From positions 116,574,897-116,638,896 of the forward strand of contig OX638370.1 in NCBI GenBank assembly GCA_951812925.1: 64,000 bases of DNA. The letters run 5' to 3'. The stretch is from Calliopum simillimum (taxonomy: Eukaryota > Arthropoda > Insecta > Diptera > Lauxaniidae). Positions within the stretch are counted from its first letter, which is position 1. Each line of letters starts with the position of its first letter. The notes beneath the pieces are model-generated. The model made no database searches. It saw only the letters and a program-made list of their open reading frames with translations, and was not told the DNA's origin. Below, piece after piece: positions 1-12,813 of the stretch. The position numbers and the translations under genes were made by a program.

Positions 1-295
1 AGTTAAGTTGTATTGTAAAAGGTTAATTGTCGGAAAAACTTGAATTTAATACGGGAATACAGGAATTTTTTTTTTTTTTAAAAAAAAAGGTTAATTTGAT
101 TGCAAAAGTTAATTTTTTGAAAAAAATGACTTTGATTTGAAAAAAGTTAAAAAAAAAAGTTAAGTTTGATTGGAAAAAGGATTTATTGTAGAAAAAAATT
201 TGAATTCGATTTGGAAATAAGTAGATAAACTTGATTTGTAAAAGGCTTAATTTGATTTGGAAAAAGGATAATTTTGTAACAAAATTAATATTTTT
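1..295. repeat. degenerate AT-rich tandem repeat
   Basis: The stretch repeats loose variants of TTAATTTGATTGGAAAAAGG every 20-40 bases, with runs of A and T between. The short ORFs over it are products of the repeat. Confidence 0.5.
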
Positions 296-299
296 CAAT

Positions 300-470
300 C
301 GTTACATTCAGAAAGAGAGAAAGTTCTCGAATCTATATATAGTGGCATTCACTAGACTTTCATTGGGCACATTAAAGATCTCGCGTATGCAGATAATATG
401 TACCTATATAGGACTTACCGGCTTCAGCTCTATTTAGGAAGAGTTGGTCCTGCAAATTTATGCAACCAGC
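300..470 (+). pseudogene. possible LINE reverse-transcriptase scrap
   Basis: In one plus frame 370-430 reads IGHIKDLAYADNMYL, resembling the LAYADD catalytic motif of non-LTR reverse transcriptases with the second Asp changed to Asn. The match is a dozen residues and has no supporting second motif. Confidence 0.25.
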
Positions 471-1847
471 ACCAAAAATAGTTTCGTGTTAGCCAAATCC
501 AGCGTAGGCGAGGTAGACCTTGATAAATTAAAAGGAAATTTTTTCAACTAATTTTGAACTGAAATCCTTCTTTCCTATTCACGACAAAAACTTTAAAAAA
601 ACTCTTCGAGTCGATTCTAAAACCAGTTTTTCTGGCTGACTGTGAAAACTGTTTAACCAAAAACGACATTCTATGAATCATCACCAACAGTTGTTTTTGA
701 CAAATTTTGAAACTTGGTTAGCCCAGAACAATCTCCCAAAGACATCGTGGAATCGATTGCTGGAACAAGAAATACGACCATAGGGTAATTGTTGAAGAAA
801 ATTCAAAGCACTTGCTAGTTACAGTGATCGATAGAGAAATTCTGTGAAGGCATTATAAGTACATACTTCATCTACGTCTAAAACAAAAAAAAAAACATTT
901 TCAGAATTCTTTTTCTTCAGTGCATTTACAAGTGTGACTTGTCTATTTGCCGGTGATTTTATTTTTGTTTACTTCACTGTTTATCTGCCATTTAAATTTG
1001 TTTACCTTTTATATTCACATTTAATTTTACTAGGTTTTTAGTGTTTTTAGTACCTAGTTTTTATGACTTTTTTTTACTGTCGATTTTGAAGTCTGTTGTT
1101 GTTGTCAATTTTCTTCTTTTTTTTTTCTTGATTTTAGTTGGTGATAAATTTGTTGGTTACTTAAAACAAATCAAGCATCAATGTTTGCAAACGTGTTCAA
1201 TTTTTATTTGATTTCAATTGTACCATTTGTGGTTACAGTTAAATATTTACTTATCAATTTGTATACAAATTTACCACAAAAAAACATAAATTGACCCCAA
1301 ATAAAATGTAATAATTTGTACAGCACTACGCACATATGCGAGTAGTTACATTTATTTAGTTAAGTAATAACAAACAATGTTTTGATGGAGTTATCTCGTA
1401 ATGTTTCAGAAAAAAATAGAACCATTTTTTTAATTACAGAGAGTCACACTCGTAATATTTAAATATAGCAATTTTTCATTTAATTATTTTCACTTTTAAG
1501 TAGAAGAAATTTGGTTGATACTTACATAGGACTGAGTATAATATCATCAGTTCCATATGGGCTATTACTTTACTGCTAAAAATCATTTGAAAAATCTTAG
1601 ATTTCGATTGAAATTTAATTGAAATACAAGCAGCGACTTTAACTCATAGAAACTGTCAAAATCTATATAAATTTTAAAGAGATTTTGGAGGAACAAACAA
1701 ATTTTGAAGAATACCAGGAAATTTATCATTTATTCCTTTGATAAAGAGAAAACAGCAAATAATGGACAAACAACTAGGCAACCTCATAATTTTTTAATAC
1801 ATCCTTAAATTTGGATATGGGTTAATTTATATAAGGTAAATAAACTG
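471..1847. other. non-coding, nothing recognised
   Basis: AT-rich sequence with short homopolymer runs. No ORF with family resemblance, no tandem array and no inverted repeat noticed. Confidence 0.4.
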
Positions 1848-3182
1848 CAGGGTGTTCCAATAAAATAATTCATTTTTAATCATTTAAAAGCAACAATTTT
1901 TGCAATAAATTCATGAAAATTATATACAAAGCTAAAGCACAGAGTTCGAAGGTTGCTCGATGAGTTTCTAAAATATAAAAGTTTGGACTTTTTTTAGGAT
2001 AAGTTTCTTCGGACCTCACCTTTCAGTTCGCATTGTAACATAAGGATATTTCTTAAAACGTGTAAAAATAAAGCCTCGAAAACTCGTAAAACTGTCAAAA
2101 TTCGTATTGATTTCGACAACTATTACAAATTTACGAGATTTTCGAGGCGTTTGAAGGAATACACTAATAGTATTTGACTTGCTTCAAAAATTCAATTCCA
2201 TGCGATTATTTTTAACGATTTTCGAGAAGGTTTATCTTAACAAGGGTGTATCAATCGACTAAAAAATGTTTTTGGCGACGAAGAACCAATCAAGACCAGA
2301 CTGTATAAGTGTTTAAAATGTCCACTCGAAGGTCGTCCAAAAACAGCTGCTGTGCCAGAAAACGTCGATGCTGTGCGCAAACTAATTGAAGAAGATCGTC
2401 ATGTGACTCAGCAAAAAATCGAGGCATGTCAAGGCATTAGTACGACCAGCAAACAAGAGAATTCAACAAAAGTTGTGCGAGTTCGGAGCATTACGAAGCA
2501 AATGGTGGCGTGTTTTTCCAGGAAAACCCGTCATGTGACTACTTTTGCTCCTGAATACCAAAAGACCCTTGATTCAGTGTAGTCCACGAGCCAAATAAAA
2601 TAAGCAAATTAAATAAAACTTTTGGATATCTCTCTTCGTTTTGGAGATATCGCAACTTAAATAATACGAGAATAGGAATGAAAGAAATTTCACAGCAACA
2701 CCAATAGCAACAACAACAGATTCCCTTTTAAACTTTAAAAAACGGACAATTAGACTTGACCCCTAGAAACTTTATGTCTCTATATCTTCAAAACGAAGCA
2801 AAAAATCGTAATTTTATAAATTTCATGTACGTTTTTCGTCTTCTTTTGGGTCGTTTTATGTGAAAACACCGTCATATTTACCTTTTCTTGAAATTTCTAT
2901 AGTATTCTTGTGTTCTTTAAGTCCCGATATCTCAAAAACGAAGCAAAATATCGTAAAATTTATTTCATTTTTACTTGTCTTTTCAAGAAAGTTTTCCATT
3001 ATATTTTTACCAGTATTCTTGTGACTTTTATCAATTTTATTTCTTTTATCAAATGCATATCGATATATTTTCGTTAACAGCGTTTTTTGTGCGACTGAAA
3101 TATCAAAATTTAAAAACTAAAACGTTAACCACTTTAAAATGGTGAAGGTGAACAAAATGACATCTCTTATTGAAACACCCTG
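1848..3182 (+). mobile_element. decayed mariner-like transposon with short TIRs
   Basis: The left end reads CAGGGTGTTCCAATAA, and the right end is its near inverse (CAGGGTGTTTCAATAA on the minus strand). The right end is followed by TA, as for mariner insertions. The 1335-bp span equals a full mariner. Transposase scraps lie inside at 2180-2582. Both sides of the interior are heavily mutated. Confidence 0.65.
2180..2582 (+). pseudogene. mariner transposase relic
   Basis: The readable part at 2352-2582 contains PENVDAVRKLIEEDRHVT, the conserved mariner linker after the helix-turn-helix. It then jumps to KTRHVTTFAPEYQKTLDSV, which resembles a later region (KPGHVATV..RRTVN). Upstream, 2190-2330 gives broken pieces such as NDFREG and GRPKTAA across frames. 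The catalytic core is missing, so the copy cannot be active. Confidence 0.7.
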
Positions 3183-3184
3183 TA

Positions 3185-4797
3185 CATACTATAGGTATAA
3201 TGCATATCTTTGTTTAATTTTACCTTCACTTTTCGCGTAGTACAAATATGTAGGTAATCCAAAAAAACATCAAGTGAACGAACGCTTTATTAAACGTTCA
3301 TTATTTTCGCCAATTAATTGTAAAGATGATGATGTGAACGAGCGAAATCCTTTTAATGGCATGTCAATGAGAAATTTCCGGTTGACACTGTTTACAACAA
3401 TGAAGGATGTTGGATATATTTTTTATTGCTTTTTTATTTTGATTATGTATTTGCAAAAAACAACAACAATTATTCAAATAAATTAATTTTTTTTCTTCTT
3501 TCACTTTATTAAAAATGCATTTATTTCTACAGGATATTCACAACTGTATCCTTGCGAAAATATTAAATTTTTATTTATTTTTATCAACTTTAATCGAGGG
3601 GAAATGTCCACAACAAGGACAACATTAATTTGTATGCACGCAATATTTTAATTTGCCATGTTGTTGTAATGATAATTACTGTGGTTGCTATGTTGTTGTA
3701 ATGTTTGTAATTAATTGAATTTAAATGAATCACTGTTCAAGTAACACACAAACAAGGACACAAAAATACTATTCAACAGTAAGGCATTGCACTGTGCTTA
3801 CTTTCAGGCAAATGCCAAAGGGAGAGTAAGGTGGCGCAAAGGATTGTTGTTGCTGTCGTGTGCAACACATGCAATTCAAAAAACACTTTCCGGCGTAACA
3901 CACGCACACCGTTGCAATTGTTTCCTTTATTATTTTGCTTTTTTTTTAATAAAAGGACGCGCGCCAGGATTTGTTGCGCGCAACAAAATAATTAATCCTT
4001 TTGCAACAAGCGCAACCTGGTGGGTGGGGGGAACGACGAGACAAACGACAACCGCACTTTTTGACAAGAACTCACACGCGGCACATGCAAAGGACGCAAT
4101 GAAATGTAGAAACAAACGTACGCGACAATGACGGCGGCAAGGACGTTAAAAGACAACCCTTTAATCCTTTTCCAAAAAACAAAAAAGCGAAACTCAGCGA
4201 GACGCGTCGACAGTTGAACCCTCCATTGAATTCCTTCTTTTTTATTTGCACTGCAATCGGTGGTCGTTGGTATCCTTTCGCGCTTTTAATGCGTTTGTAT
4301 GCAAATTTTCATTAAAAATCGAAATGTGTGAGCACAGCAAATCTTTTTATATGTTAAATACATTCATACACACACAGATACTATTGCAATTTTACCGTTA
4401 CACAAATTCACACGCGACAGCATACAAAAAATGGTTACTTTGGCGCGCAACGGAGACGTTTGCACACACATTGGCTGCTAATTAACGCATGCATGCGGCG
4501 GCAACAACAAACCAACACAACAACAACACGCACGCACTGTTTGGCTTATGCTGCTGCAGCAATGCGTCCTTTAGCAACATAATCATAATTATGTATGTTT
4601 TAATATGACCAAAAATTTTTAATCCAAAAATCCTTTTGCGGCAAATGAAAAAAACAAAATCGGTTTTTTTTTTTAATTCATTTGATTATGAATGAACGCA
4701 ACACACACACACGTTTGTTTGGATTTAATGCTTCTTCCACTTTAATATGAACTTGTATTTGTTTATTGTACGAGCACTTCCGTTAATTCGCGCAAAC
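3185..4797. other. non-coding block left of the promoter, probable 5' UTR exon
   Basis: From about 3780 to 4797 the DNA is richer in G+C and in CA and CAA runs than its surroundings. ORFs here on both strands overlap each other and resemble no family. On the minus strand a GTAAGC donor-like site lies near 3800, which could end a long leader exon starting at 4830. 3185-3780 holds nothing recognisable. Confidence 0.3.
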
Positions 4798-4832
4798 ACA
4801 ACCTTTCGCTGGCACTGTTTGTAAACAACTGA
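4798..4832 (-). promoter_or_regulatory. core promoter, initiator plus DPE
   Basis: On the minus strand TCAGTT at 4832-4827 fits the initiator consensus TCAKTY exactly, with +1 at 4830. GGTTGT at 4803-4798 fits the DPE consensus RGWYVT exactly and sits at +28 to +33, the required spacing. The bases between (AGCGAAAGG) also partly match the MTE. Transcription would run leftwards through the CA/GC-richer block 3780-4797. No coding exon of this unit is recognised in the window, so it may be a long non-coding first exon. Confidence 0.5.
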
Positions 4833-6285
4833 ATGTTGTCTGCATCCACGTTGTTGTCTTCACTGTCGGCGCACCGGTTTTGTCAGTCAGCCAGTTGTGC
4901 TGTGTGTGTGGTGGTGGTGAATGTCAATTTTGTTCCTAGTGTGTTTGTGTCCATTATGGTGAATATCTTGTAGATGCACTTTTTATACGTTGCGGCAACA
5001 TGTTGCAGAGTGGAAGTGTTGGAATTGAATCAATCTGTAGCTGCGATAAATGTTTAATTGTTGTATGAAGATAATTTTCAATGGCGTCAGTTTAATTTTT
5101 TTTCTTATGGTTTGGTAAAACTTGAAATGAATTAAAATTGCTACTTCCGATAGCCAAATGAGAGGCTGCTCTCTGACGTTCAATAAACCTGAGCTCATAT
5201 GTTATATTCGCTGTAATTGGTTCTACCGCATGCTTTTTGGTGCTCATGTGAAGTTGGCTCCGGAATTTTGGAAAACCGAAAATTTTTTAGAGTTCTAAGT
5301 CTGTTGGGAATAGTTCTGGAGTTCTTTCTCAAAATGCGGAATAGTTCTGCGCAATTGGACCAAAAATCGGAGATGCGCCGCTTTTTTCACGTATAGGAGT
5401 CCTTATAACATTTTTTAGCTCACAAGAAAAAATTTTTTTTTGTTTGATGGAAAAGTTTTTCATAAGAAACTTTCTTTCAAAAAAAAAGTTCTGATAAGAG
5501 ATTTGAATAGCGCTCGAAGAGTTCTACAAAAAATCGTTGTGCCACTTTTCCAAATGATTCGTTGTTTTTATCGATAAATAAAGTTCAGTAGGTCGATCAG
5601 GGAAAAAAGATATTCTGAGAAGAGTTCTTTCTGAGTAGCGTTCAAAGAGTTATAAAGAAAATCTTAGTAAAGTTTTTCGTTAATACTCGTTTCTTTCATT
5701 TTATGTAATCAAAAAAATCCGAAAAAATTATTTTATTCCGGAAAAAAAAAAATTAAAAAAGTAACTAGGAATTCCTGTAGAACTCCTCTACCCAAAATTC
5801 TAATCCGCTAAGATTATCCCGATTTTTCGATTAAAATTAAAAGATGGAATTTTTGGAAAATGTTACTAGAATTTTCTCTAAGACTCTTCAACTGCTACCT
5901 AAAACCTTAATCAGAACTATTCTCACATAAATTTTATATTTTTCCGAGTTTTATATCCAAAAACTGTGTCGATAGTTTTGAAAATATTTAAGGAGAAGTT
6001 GGTCTTCATTTGGAAGTCAGGTTAAGTCAGAAAAACAAGACCAACGGTGACTAAAAGAAGGAAATCAAATTTGCGGTTATATAAGAATGTCTAAAAAGAA
6101 AGGTCAGAAAAGTGAGCTAAGTTTGACTAATTTTGAGTCAAATATTTTCCATTGACATTGACCACCTCTCGTCTTCTTTCTGACAAAATCATAAAACCAT
6201 CCCTTAAGAATTTCTGGAGTTTCTCCTCGAAAAACTGGGATAAAACCTTTAGCAATCCTCTAGAGAACTCAATTTTACACCATCA
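4833..6285. other. non-coding, nothing recognised
   Basis: The sequence includes many AGAGTTCT and TTCTGGAGTTCT-like words at 5280-5660 but no clear repeat unit. No coding evidence was seen. Confidence 0.35.
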
Positions 6286-6425
6286 AGATGATTCTGCAAA
6301 CGAGTGAAACAAATGCTAATCCAAAGAAGCAAGGTCTGGGCTGTATGGTGGATGCATTAAAACTTCAAAGCCAAGCTTCTCCAGTTTGTGGTGATGCAGC
6401 CAAAATTTCCTCATAAATTCCTCGT
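6285..6425 (-). pseudogene. mariner transposase C-terminal scrap
   Basis: The minus strand reads KLGFEVLMHPPYSPDLASLD, then a TAG, then HLFHSFAE. This is the mariner motif around the third catalytic Asp (HPPYSPDLAPSD.HLF). The stop codon and lack of flanking homology show a dead fragment. Confidence 0.75.
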
Positions 6426-6429
6426 TTGA

Positions 6430-8940
6430 TAAGTAGATGTGGCGAGAAGAGCAAGACTTTTGTAACTCGGAAGCAATATATTCAGGAAGTCTTATGTACT
6501 TGGAAAAAGAATAAAACCTTTCCTAAAATAGCTAAGGTTTTCACATTTTTTATCTTGACAAAGCTTCTTGTCATTACAATAGAATGGCCTTGGATGGGTT
6601 CTTAACCAAACTGTCCAGATCTCAGCCCAAATTGGAAGATACTCAAGAGAAATTAAGACAACAAAGGAAGTAGCCAAGGATGCTAAAGATTTTCGAGAAA
6701 AGTATAGAAAAAAAAAGTATAAAATCGTTTAATGAATGGATGCCATAAAATTAAAAATATCTGAAAATAATATTATAAAAAAGAGTAAATATACATACAA
6801 TAAAAAACTTTTAAAAAACGGCTAAAATGGCATATATTTCGGCACTCGCACAACAAGTTCAGGAGATTTTTTGAGTTTTGTGTTAAACAATATTCAATGA
6901 ATTTTCACATTTCATGCATTAAAAATAAAACAAACAAAAAAAAATCACTCAGTTCAAAAGCATTTTACTTAAAGACCTCGCAACATGTTGCTAATATGCT
7001 TAATGCTATATACATGCTGCCAACCCATCAGATGTTAAGCACACAGGCAGCATTCATTTACCTAGTGCATCTTAAATTTTCGCGCCGTAGCAGAGTGCAG
7101 AGGCAGCTAAATCACTGCCGTACTTACATGTGGCAGCATAACAACAGACAGTTTACTCTACTCCGCCCTTCCTGTTGGTAAAATGTGCGCCACACTAACA
7201 GAATTCACTGCTAAATCCACAAATCTCCACCAACGAAACAGGTAGCAATCAATTCCTTTACTATTTCGGTTTGCGTGCTGTGGTCAGGTAAAAACAAAGT
7301 AACTTTATTTTCACGCACACACACACAGACACGGTTACTGAAGAGAATCCTTGTGGCAGTGCACTTATTTTTGTTGTTCTTTTTTTTTATGTATTTAATT
7401 TGACCTTAGAAAAAACTGGACAGTAAGCATGGTCAGGTTTTTGTATTTAACAACAGAAATCATGGCAACATCCAAAAAAAGTAGAACCAAGCAATAAGAG
7501 AGCATTAAGGGGCGCGCATAATGTTAACGTTGTGTAACAAAATAAATGTTTCCACTTTAATCCAGATAATCAAATGAAAAAAAGGCCTTAAGCTTAAAAA
7601 GTTCTTCCGAGTACAAAATTGCCATAAATATTTGAATCGGTGCTAAAAAGTCAAAAGCCATAGAGAAGCTCACTGGTGGCAGAAAAATTATGTGTTAACA
7701 TAGTTCGGCAGAAGATGATACTTGTGAAGATTTTAGTAAATCAATCAATATAAGCCAAGTCTGCCAATTATTTGTTACTGATTTTTAAAATGGCGGCTCT
7801 TCAGAAATGTAAAAAAAAAATTGTTGTAATAACGTCATGTCTGCCACATATTCAAAATATTTATGAGCTTTGAAAATAAGGCAAGTGCAAGCGGCAGACA
7901 TTTTTTGTGTTTCGTTTTCGAGTTATTAATTTTCTTCTCAATTTTTATGACATAACAGAATGATGTGATTTCAACGTCAGGCAGACTACATTTCTTGTGA
8001 GGATAAAATCGTAAGGAGTAATAAAACTCATTTCTGTCATTCTGATATTGCTGCAAAAAATAATTGTTATTTTGTAAAAATGTTACAAAAAATCACTATT
8101 TTAAGTCATTTCATTGTGTCAGCCGCTAAGCATAATAGTTCTCTCGCATACCCTGAGCATGAAAATAGAAGAGACAGACGCTCTGCATAGGCCGGAGTAT
8201 ATGTACTCTGCTAAGGATATCTTCTAAACTATTACACGTATGAAAAAAATCTTCTTAATCTTTTTTGTAGGAAATTTTAAGAGTTACAAAATTGCGATAA
8301 AATATTTTTCTGTAAAAGTAAGCGTAAACAAAATATATGCAAAAACTGTTTTTTGTGACCTTTGACCTCAAATATATTGGCATTTAGCAATTAAGCTCTG
8401 TTTAAATATTTTTCTGTTGAAAATATATAAAATACTCTTAGCATCGAATGTTAAAATTATGTTGACCTGTGTTTTTGAGATTATACATGATGATTCGAAA
8501 ACTTTCTGTGTGATTTTGCGCTTTCTTTGATGTGTGATGTTGTATTGCTGAGACATGATTTTTTGTTTTTCTTCAAATTAAACTCTTACTTTTTTCTTTA
8601 ACTGACATTTGTAGATTTCTTATAACAATGTGTTTTTTTATAAAGGATTTGTTATTTGTGGTTGTCGGTCATCTCACTGACTTCGAAGTGATAAACATAT
8701 AATTTTGAACGTCATTTGCTTACATCATAATTTTTTCATCATCGCTATGTTATAATTATCACCATGGTTCATTTATAATAGAATTGCGTGGAGTTACTTC
8801 AATTTAACTTATTAAAGGTGTGATTTAGTTTGGCCATAATCTATGGTATTGAAGTAGACGTTGTTAAATTAAACTGACCCACGTTTTACTAAAAACTCAG
8901 CACTTTCTACTATGAAATAGCATAAATAAGTTTTTGGAGT
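6430..8940. other. non-coding, nothing recognised
   Basis: Short ORFs on both strands show no family features. A CA-dinucleotide run sits near 7313-7326. The block 6960-7260 is slightly richer in G+C. No repeat family could be assigned. Confidence 0.35.
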
Positions 8941-8959
8941 CTAATGATATTCAGGATCT

Positions 8960-9470
8960 ATTTCTATAAAAACATTCTTGTTTATCCTTCCGTTTGTAAC
9001 GCAAAGAAGAAGGCGTGGCAAATATAGAAAAGTACGTATATTCTTGATCAGCGTCATCTCTTGAGTCGATATTGCCATGTCCGTCTGGATGGCTGGGTGG
9101 CTGGTTGTGAGTGGAAATAAATTTTTTTGAAAAAAAAAGCAAGATAATTCAATGAAATTGGGTATACTGCCTTCGTGCTCAAAGTTTTTTCGTGGGATTG
9201 AAAATGAACGAAATTGGTCAAAGAACACGCCTACCGCCCATACAAAAAATATATTTAAAAAGCAACTTTAAGATTATTTTTTACGACAATGCAACCAAAA
9301 TACACATAAATACTACGAATTGTAAGCACAAGCTCTGAGAAAAAACTGGACAAATTCGGACAAGAGGGCGTGGCACCTCCCATATAAGCAAAATTTTCAA
9401 AATACTGCAGTGTAGGGTATTTAATGTTTGGCCAGGCCAAAGGTTACACCCTTACTAGTTTGCTTTTAAC
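8960..9470. repeat. dispersed GGCGTGGC-type fly repeat
   Basis: The block contains GGCGTGGCA near 9010 and 9367, with CCACCTCCCAT-like partners. It resembles segments at 21060-21310, 12330-12450 and 40600-41110 in this window, all marked by GTGGCACCRCCC and a following AAAATTT stretch. It has no coding capacity; the class is unknown to me. Confidence 0.45.
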
Positions 9471-9687
9471 AGGTAACAGTAAAAGCATCGAGAGACTGTA
9501 AAAAAGAATTCTGGTCTGCATCGATTTCATCTTTTGGAAGTGCAATCAAGTATTTGGTCAAGAGGTCATTATTTCAACCTGTAGTCCAGCGAATTTAGGG
9601 TTTGTTTTCTCGCGTCAAAATTTGGAGTTTTTGAGAAATTCTATCGTATTTAGTCCTACTAGCGAAGATAGGGGTCCAAAGGTGGCG

Positions 9688-10240
9688 GGTCACGACCACT
9701 ATGAACGTATAAAAAAAATGATAAACTTTAAATCGCTATAACTCGTAAAATAGAAAAGCTAGAGTGGTAAAAGTTGACAAGTTTTCAAGTAACATATATC
9801 TTGCAAGCTACAAACTTCCTAAAAATTTGGTATGCTCAGATATGAGACACGAACACTATGATCGGAGAAAAAGGTGACAAACTATAAATCGCTGTAACTC
9901 TTAAAATAGAAGAGCTAGAGGGATCAAAGTTCATAGTGTAATGTGTAGCTTACAAGCTTACAAAAAATTTGGTATATATTCGACAGCACCACAATGAACG
10001 GCGAAAAGAGATGACAAACTTTAAATCGATATAACTCGCTAACAAGAAAAGGAAGAGTATTCAAAGTTGGAAACTTTCAAAACGCTATTTCTCTCAATCA
10101 ATAATAGTACGAGATGGGTAAAAGTTGGCATATAATCTTACAAAAAATATTGGTATACACAGGTATAGGACATGACCACTATGAACGGAAAAAAATTATG
10201 ACGAACTTTAAATCGCGAAAACTCGTAGAATAGAAGAGCT
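9688..10240. repeat. degenerate tandem repeat, 4 units of about 130-180 bp
   Basis: The words CACGACCACTATGAACG and ACTTTAAATCGCTATAACTC recur in order at about 9690, 9848, 9982 and 10160, with the tail AATAGAAGAGCTAGAG in three of the four units. Units have diverged by point changes and indels. Confidence 0.75.
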
Positions 10241-11735
10241 AGTTGAGTCAAATCTTATATAACCATACTAACTAATTTGTGACACAAAAAGTTAATCATA
10301 ATATTACGATAGCGTTCAACACTCCCACAAACAGCATTACCATCACCACTTTCCCGTAAGAATAAGAATATTTTATAACTGCAAAAAAGTTAAAAATATT
10401 TTTTTTCTTGTTTTATTTTCAATTTCTTCTCCTCAAGGCAAAAAGTAAGACATTACTTAAATATCTCTCTTGCATATTTTAAATGTCAACTCAGTAACCT
10501 TTACGCTTAACTGCACGCAAACTACCTCCTTCGTGTATCGTTACATATTGACTTTATAATTTCATGCATCATATAACCCCCTGCAACAATTCCCAGCAAC
10601 ACTCTGTTGCACGTAAGAACCCTTAGGACACAAATAGAGCAACTATACAAAATAATCGACAACTAATTAATTATGTCAATACCTGTCCCAGTCAAATGTG
10701 TATTTGTATATCCTTGAGTTTGTTCTTTTTCTTTTCTACACAATACACTTCACGTACATACCAAATGAATTTTTCAAATCAACTTCAATTTAAGCAACAA
10801 TGCGATAACATGAATGTCGAAAGAAGGAAAAAAATCAATCGACCACAACGAACACGATTAATCACTTTGGAATTCTTCAATATGAAGCAAAACCAACCAA
10901 CCAACTAACCAACCAAGCGACTAAGTAACCAATTGGTGTATAACCAAAAAAATTCCTAAAGAACACAACCTCCCTTGCGACTACGACTAAGTCTGCGACA
11001 AAAAAAAAAAAAAATAGAAACCAACAATTTTACAATACAAAAAAGTAGCAGAAGAAGCATAAGAAACCAACATAAATATCAACAGTCACGTTTAACCAGG
11101 AAACCCCTTCTATTCCAATGATTACAAGAAATTCCAAAGTAAAGAAACAAAAAAAAGTAGAAAATTCGAACGAGTGCTCCTTTTGATATCGCTTTAAATA
11201 CCAACTGGGATTGTTACTGAGATTATTGGGTGCTGTGTGTGACGGTCAAGAGAAGCTTCGCACCGTGCCGCGGTGCTGCAGAGTTTGATAGTGTGAAGCT
11301 CAACTACCTGTTTAAAATTTCTGCCAGCCTTTGTATGCATCGCTGGTAATCATTAGACCGATAAATGAATGAGTAAACTTCCCTGTCGCCCTTAAAGTAA
11401 TGGGGCACTATTGTATTGGCGAGCGGGGGCAAGCGCATGGCATTCAACTTAATGATGTTGATTGTGGGTTATTGTAATTGATATCGATGCTTTTGCTGTG
11501 GTTAGTATTTTTAATCGTTGAGAATATGAACAAGAAACTGCTAAAACGACCAAAAAACCAATTACTTAATGAAAAATGTCGAATCCATTTATTAAAAGTT
11601 CAACGGTATTATTTTTTTGATTGGAAAATAAATGAAGCCTAAAAGCATGCAAGGAATTTTCAGTCACTGCTTAGACAAAAACTATAGCAAAAGTAGGTTT
11701 TTGTCACTACTAAAAAAACTGCAATAAAAATTTTT
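10240..11735. other. non-coding, CCAA microsatellite only
   Basis: A short CCAA/CCAACC run lies at 10890-10915. The slightly GC-richer patch 11230-11420 shows no open frame of note. Nothing else is recognised. Confidence 0.35.
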
Positions 11736-12330
11736 TTGTAAAAAATCATGAAACGCGTAGAAAATGCGAAAAAAAAAATTTTTACAAATTTTTAGTAACG
11801 TCATCAAACTCATAGAAGATGTGAAAGAAAAAAAAAAAAAAAATTTTAAATTTTTGCGGCGTGAAAATTAAATTTTTTCCACTAAAATTTCGTAAAAAGA
11901 TAGAAAACACGAAAAAACAAAAAAAAAATTTTTAAATACTTTGTTCTGACATCCAAGGGGGGACTCTTGGGTGAAAAAATTTGTTCCACGTCGAAAAAGT
12001 CATGAAAAGCGTATAAAACACGAAAAACGAAAAAAAAAAATTTTAATTTTTGTTTCCATCATCTAAGAGGGAACTCTTGAAAAAAATCGTCTCCTAAAAT
12101 GCTTAAGGAGGGCCCCTTGTGAAAAAAATTTTGTCCACTAAAACTTCGTAAAAAGTCATGAAACTCGTAGAAAACACGAAAAAACCAAATAAAAATTTTT
12201 TTAAATTTTTGGTCCGACATCTAAGGTGAGACCCCTGGGTGAAAAAAAAAATTGTTTCCACTTAAAAATTTTTTTTCATTTTTGGATCCGACATCCGAGA
12301 GGGGCACTTGGGTGAAAAAAAACCTGAAAA
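11735..12330. repeat. degenerate tandem repeat of about 110-120 bp
   Basis: Units carry AAGTCATGAAACTCGTAGAA, then CACGAAAAA with an A run, AAATTTTT, CGACATCTAAGG and ACTCTTGGGTGAAAAAA. Traces appear near 11745, 11805, 11890, 12000 and 12150. The reverse complement of the same unit is found at 43735-43945. Confidence 0.7.
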
Positions 12331-12813
12331 CCTCTATATATAAATTTTCATGGAGGTCGGTCCAGCCGTTTAAGCACTGAACAAAAACTTTGCAAAGTCC
12401 AATAAAAGGGCGTTGCACATCCAATGCAAGCAAATACTTCAAAATATCCGTTAATAAATCCAAAGCCGTAACATACTGGATTTCAATATACATACTCTCA
12501 TGTGAACGATATATTTTGTTATCAGATCGATATTCTTATGGCATCTCCAATCACAAAATTTAATCGTCCTTAAGTTCAATTCATTTGTACACCCAGAGAG
12601 AGTATAGTTTTTAGTTCGTTGCTGTTATGTTCGAATTGCGTTGAGTGCAATCTTGTGTTCAATTTAGCAGCATCTCTGAAACGAATCGTTACGAATTTCA
12701 TTTTATGTTTCCAGACCAACCAACCAACCAACCAACAACAGCAGCCACTATCAATTTTCTTTGTTACCTTACTGTAATTTTTTTTTCTTTCTTTGGTGCC
12801 TTTCAACTGTTCA

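Noticed and set aside
3787..4131. 114-residue plus ORF overlapping the leader region
   Set aside because: It opposes the promoter at 4830, overlaps a minus ORF of similar quality and has no domain. It is better explained as part of a non-coding exon.
6492..6677. Extension of the mariner scrap into the neighbouring minus ORF
   Set aside because: Translation shows no transposase motif, so the scrap was limited to 6285-6425.
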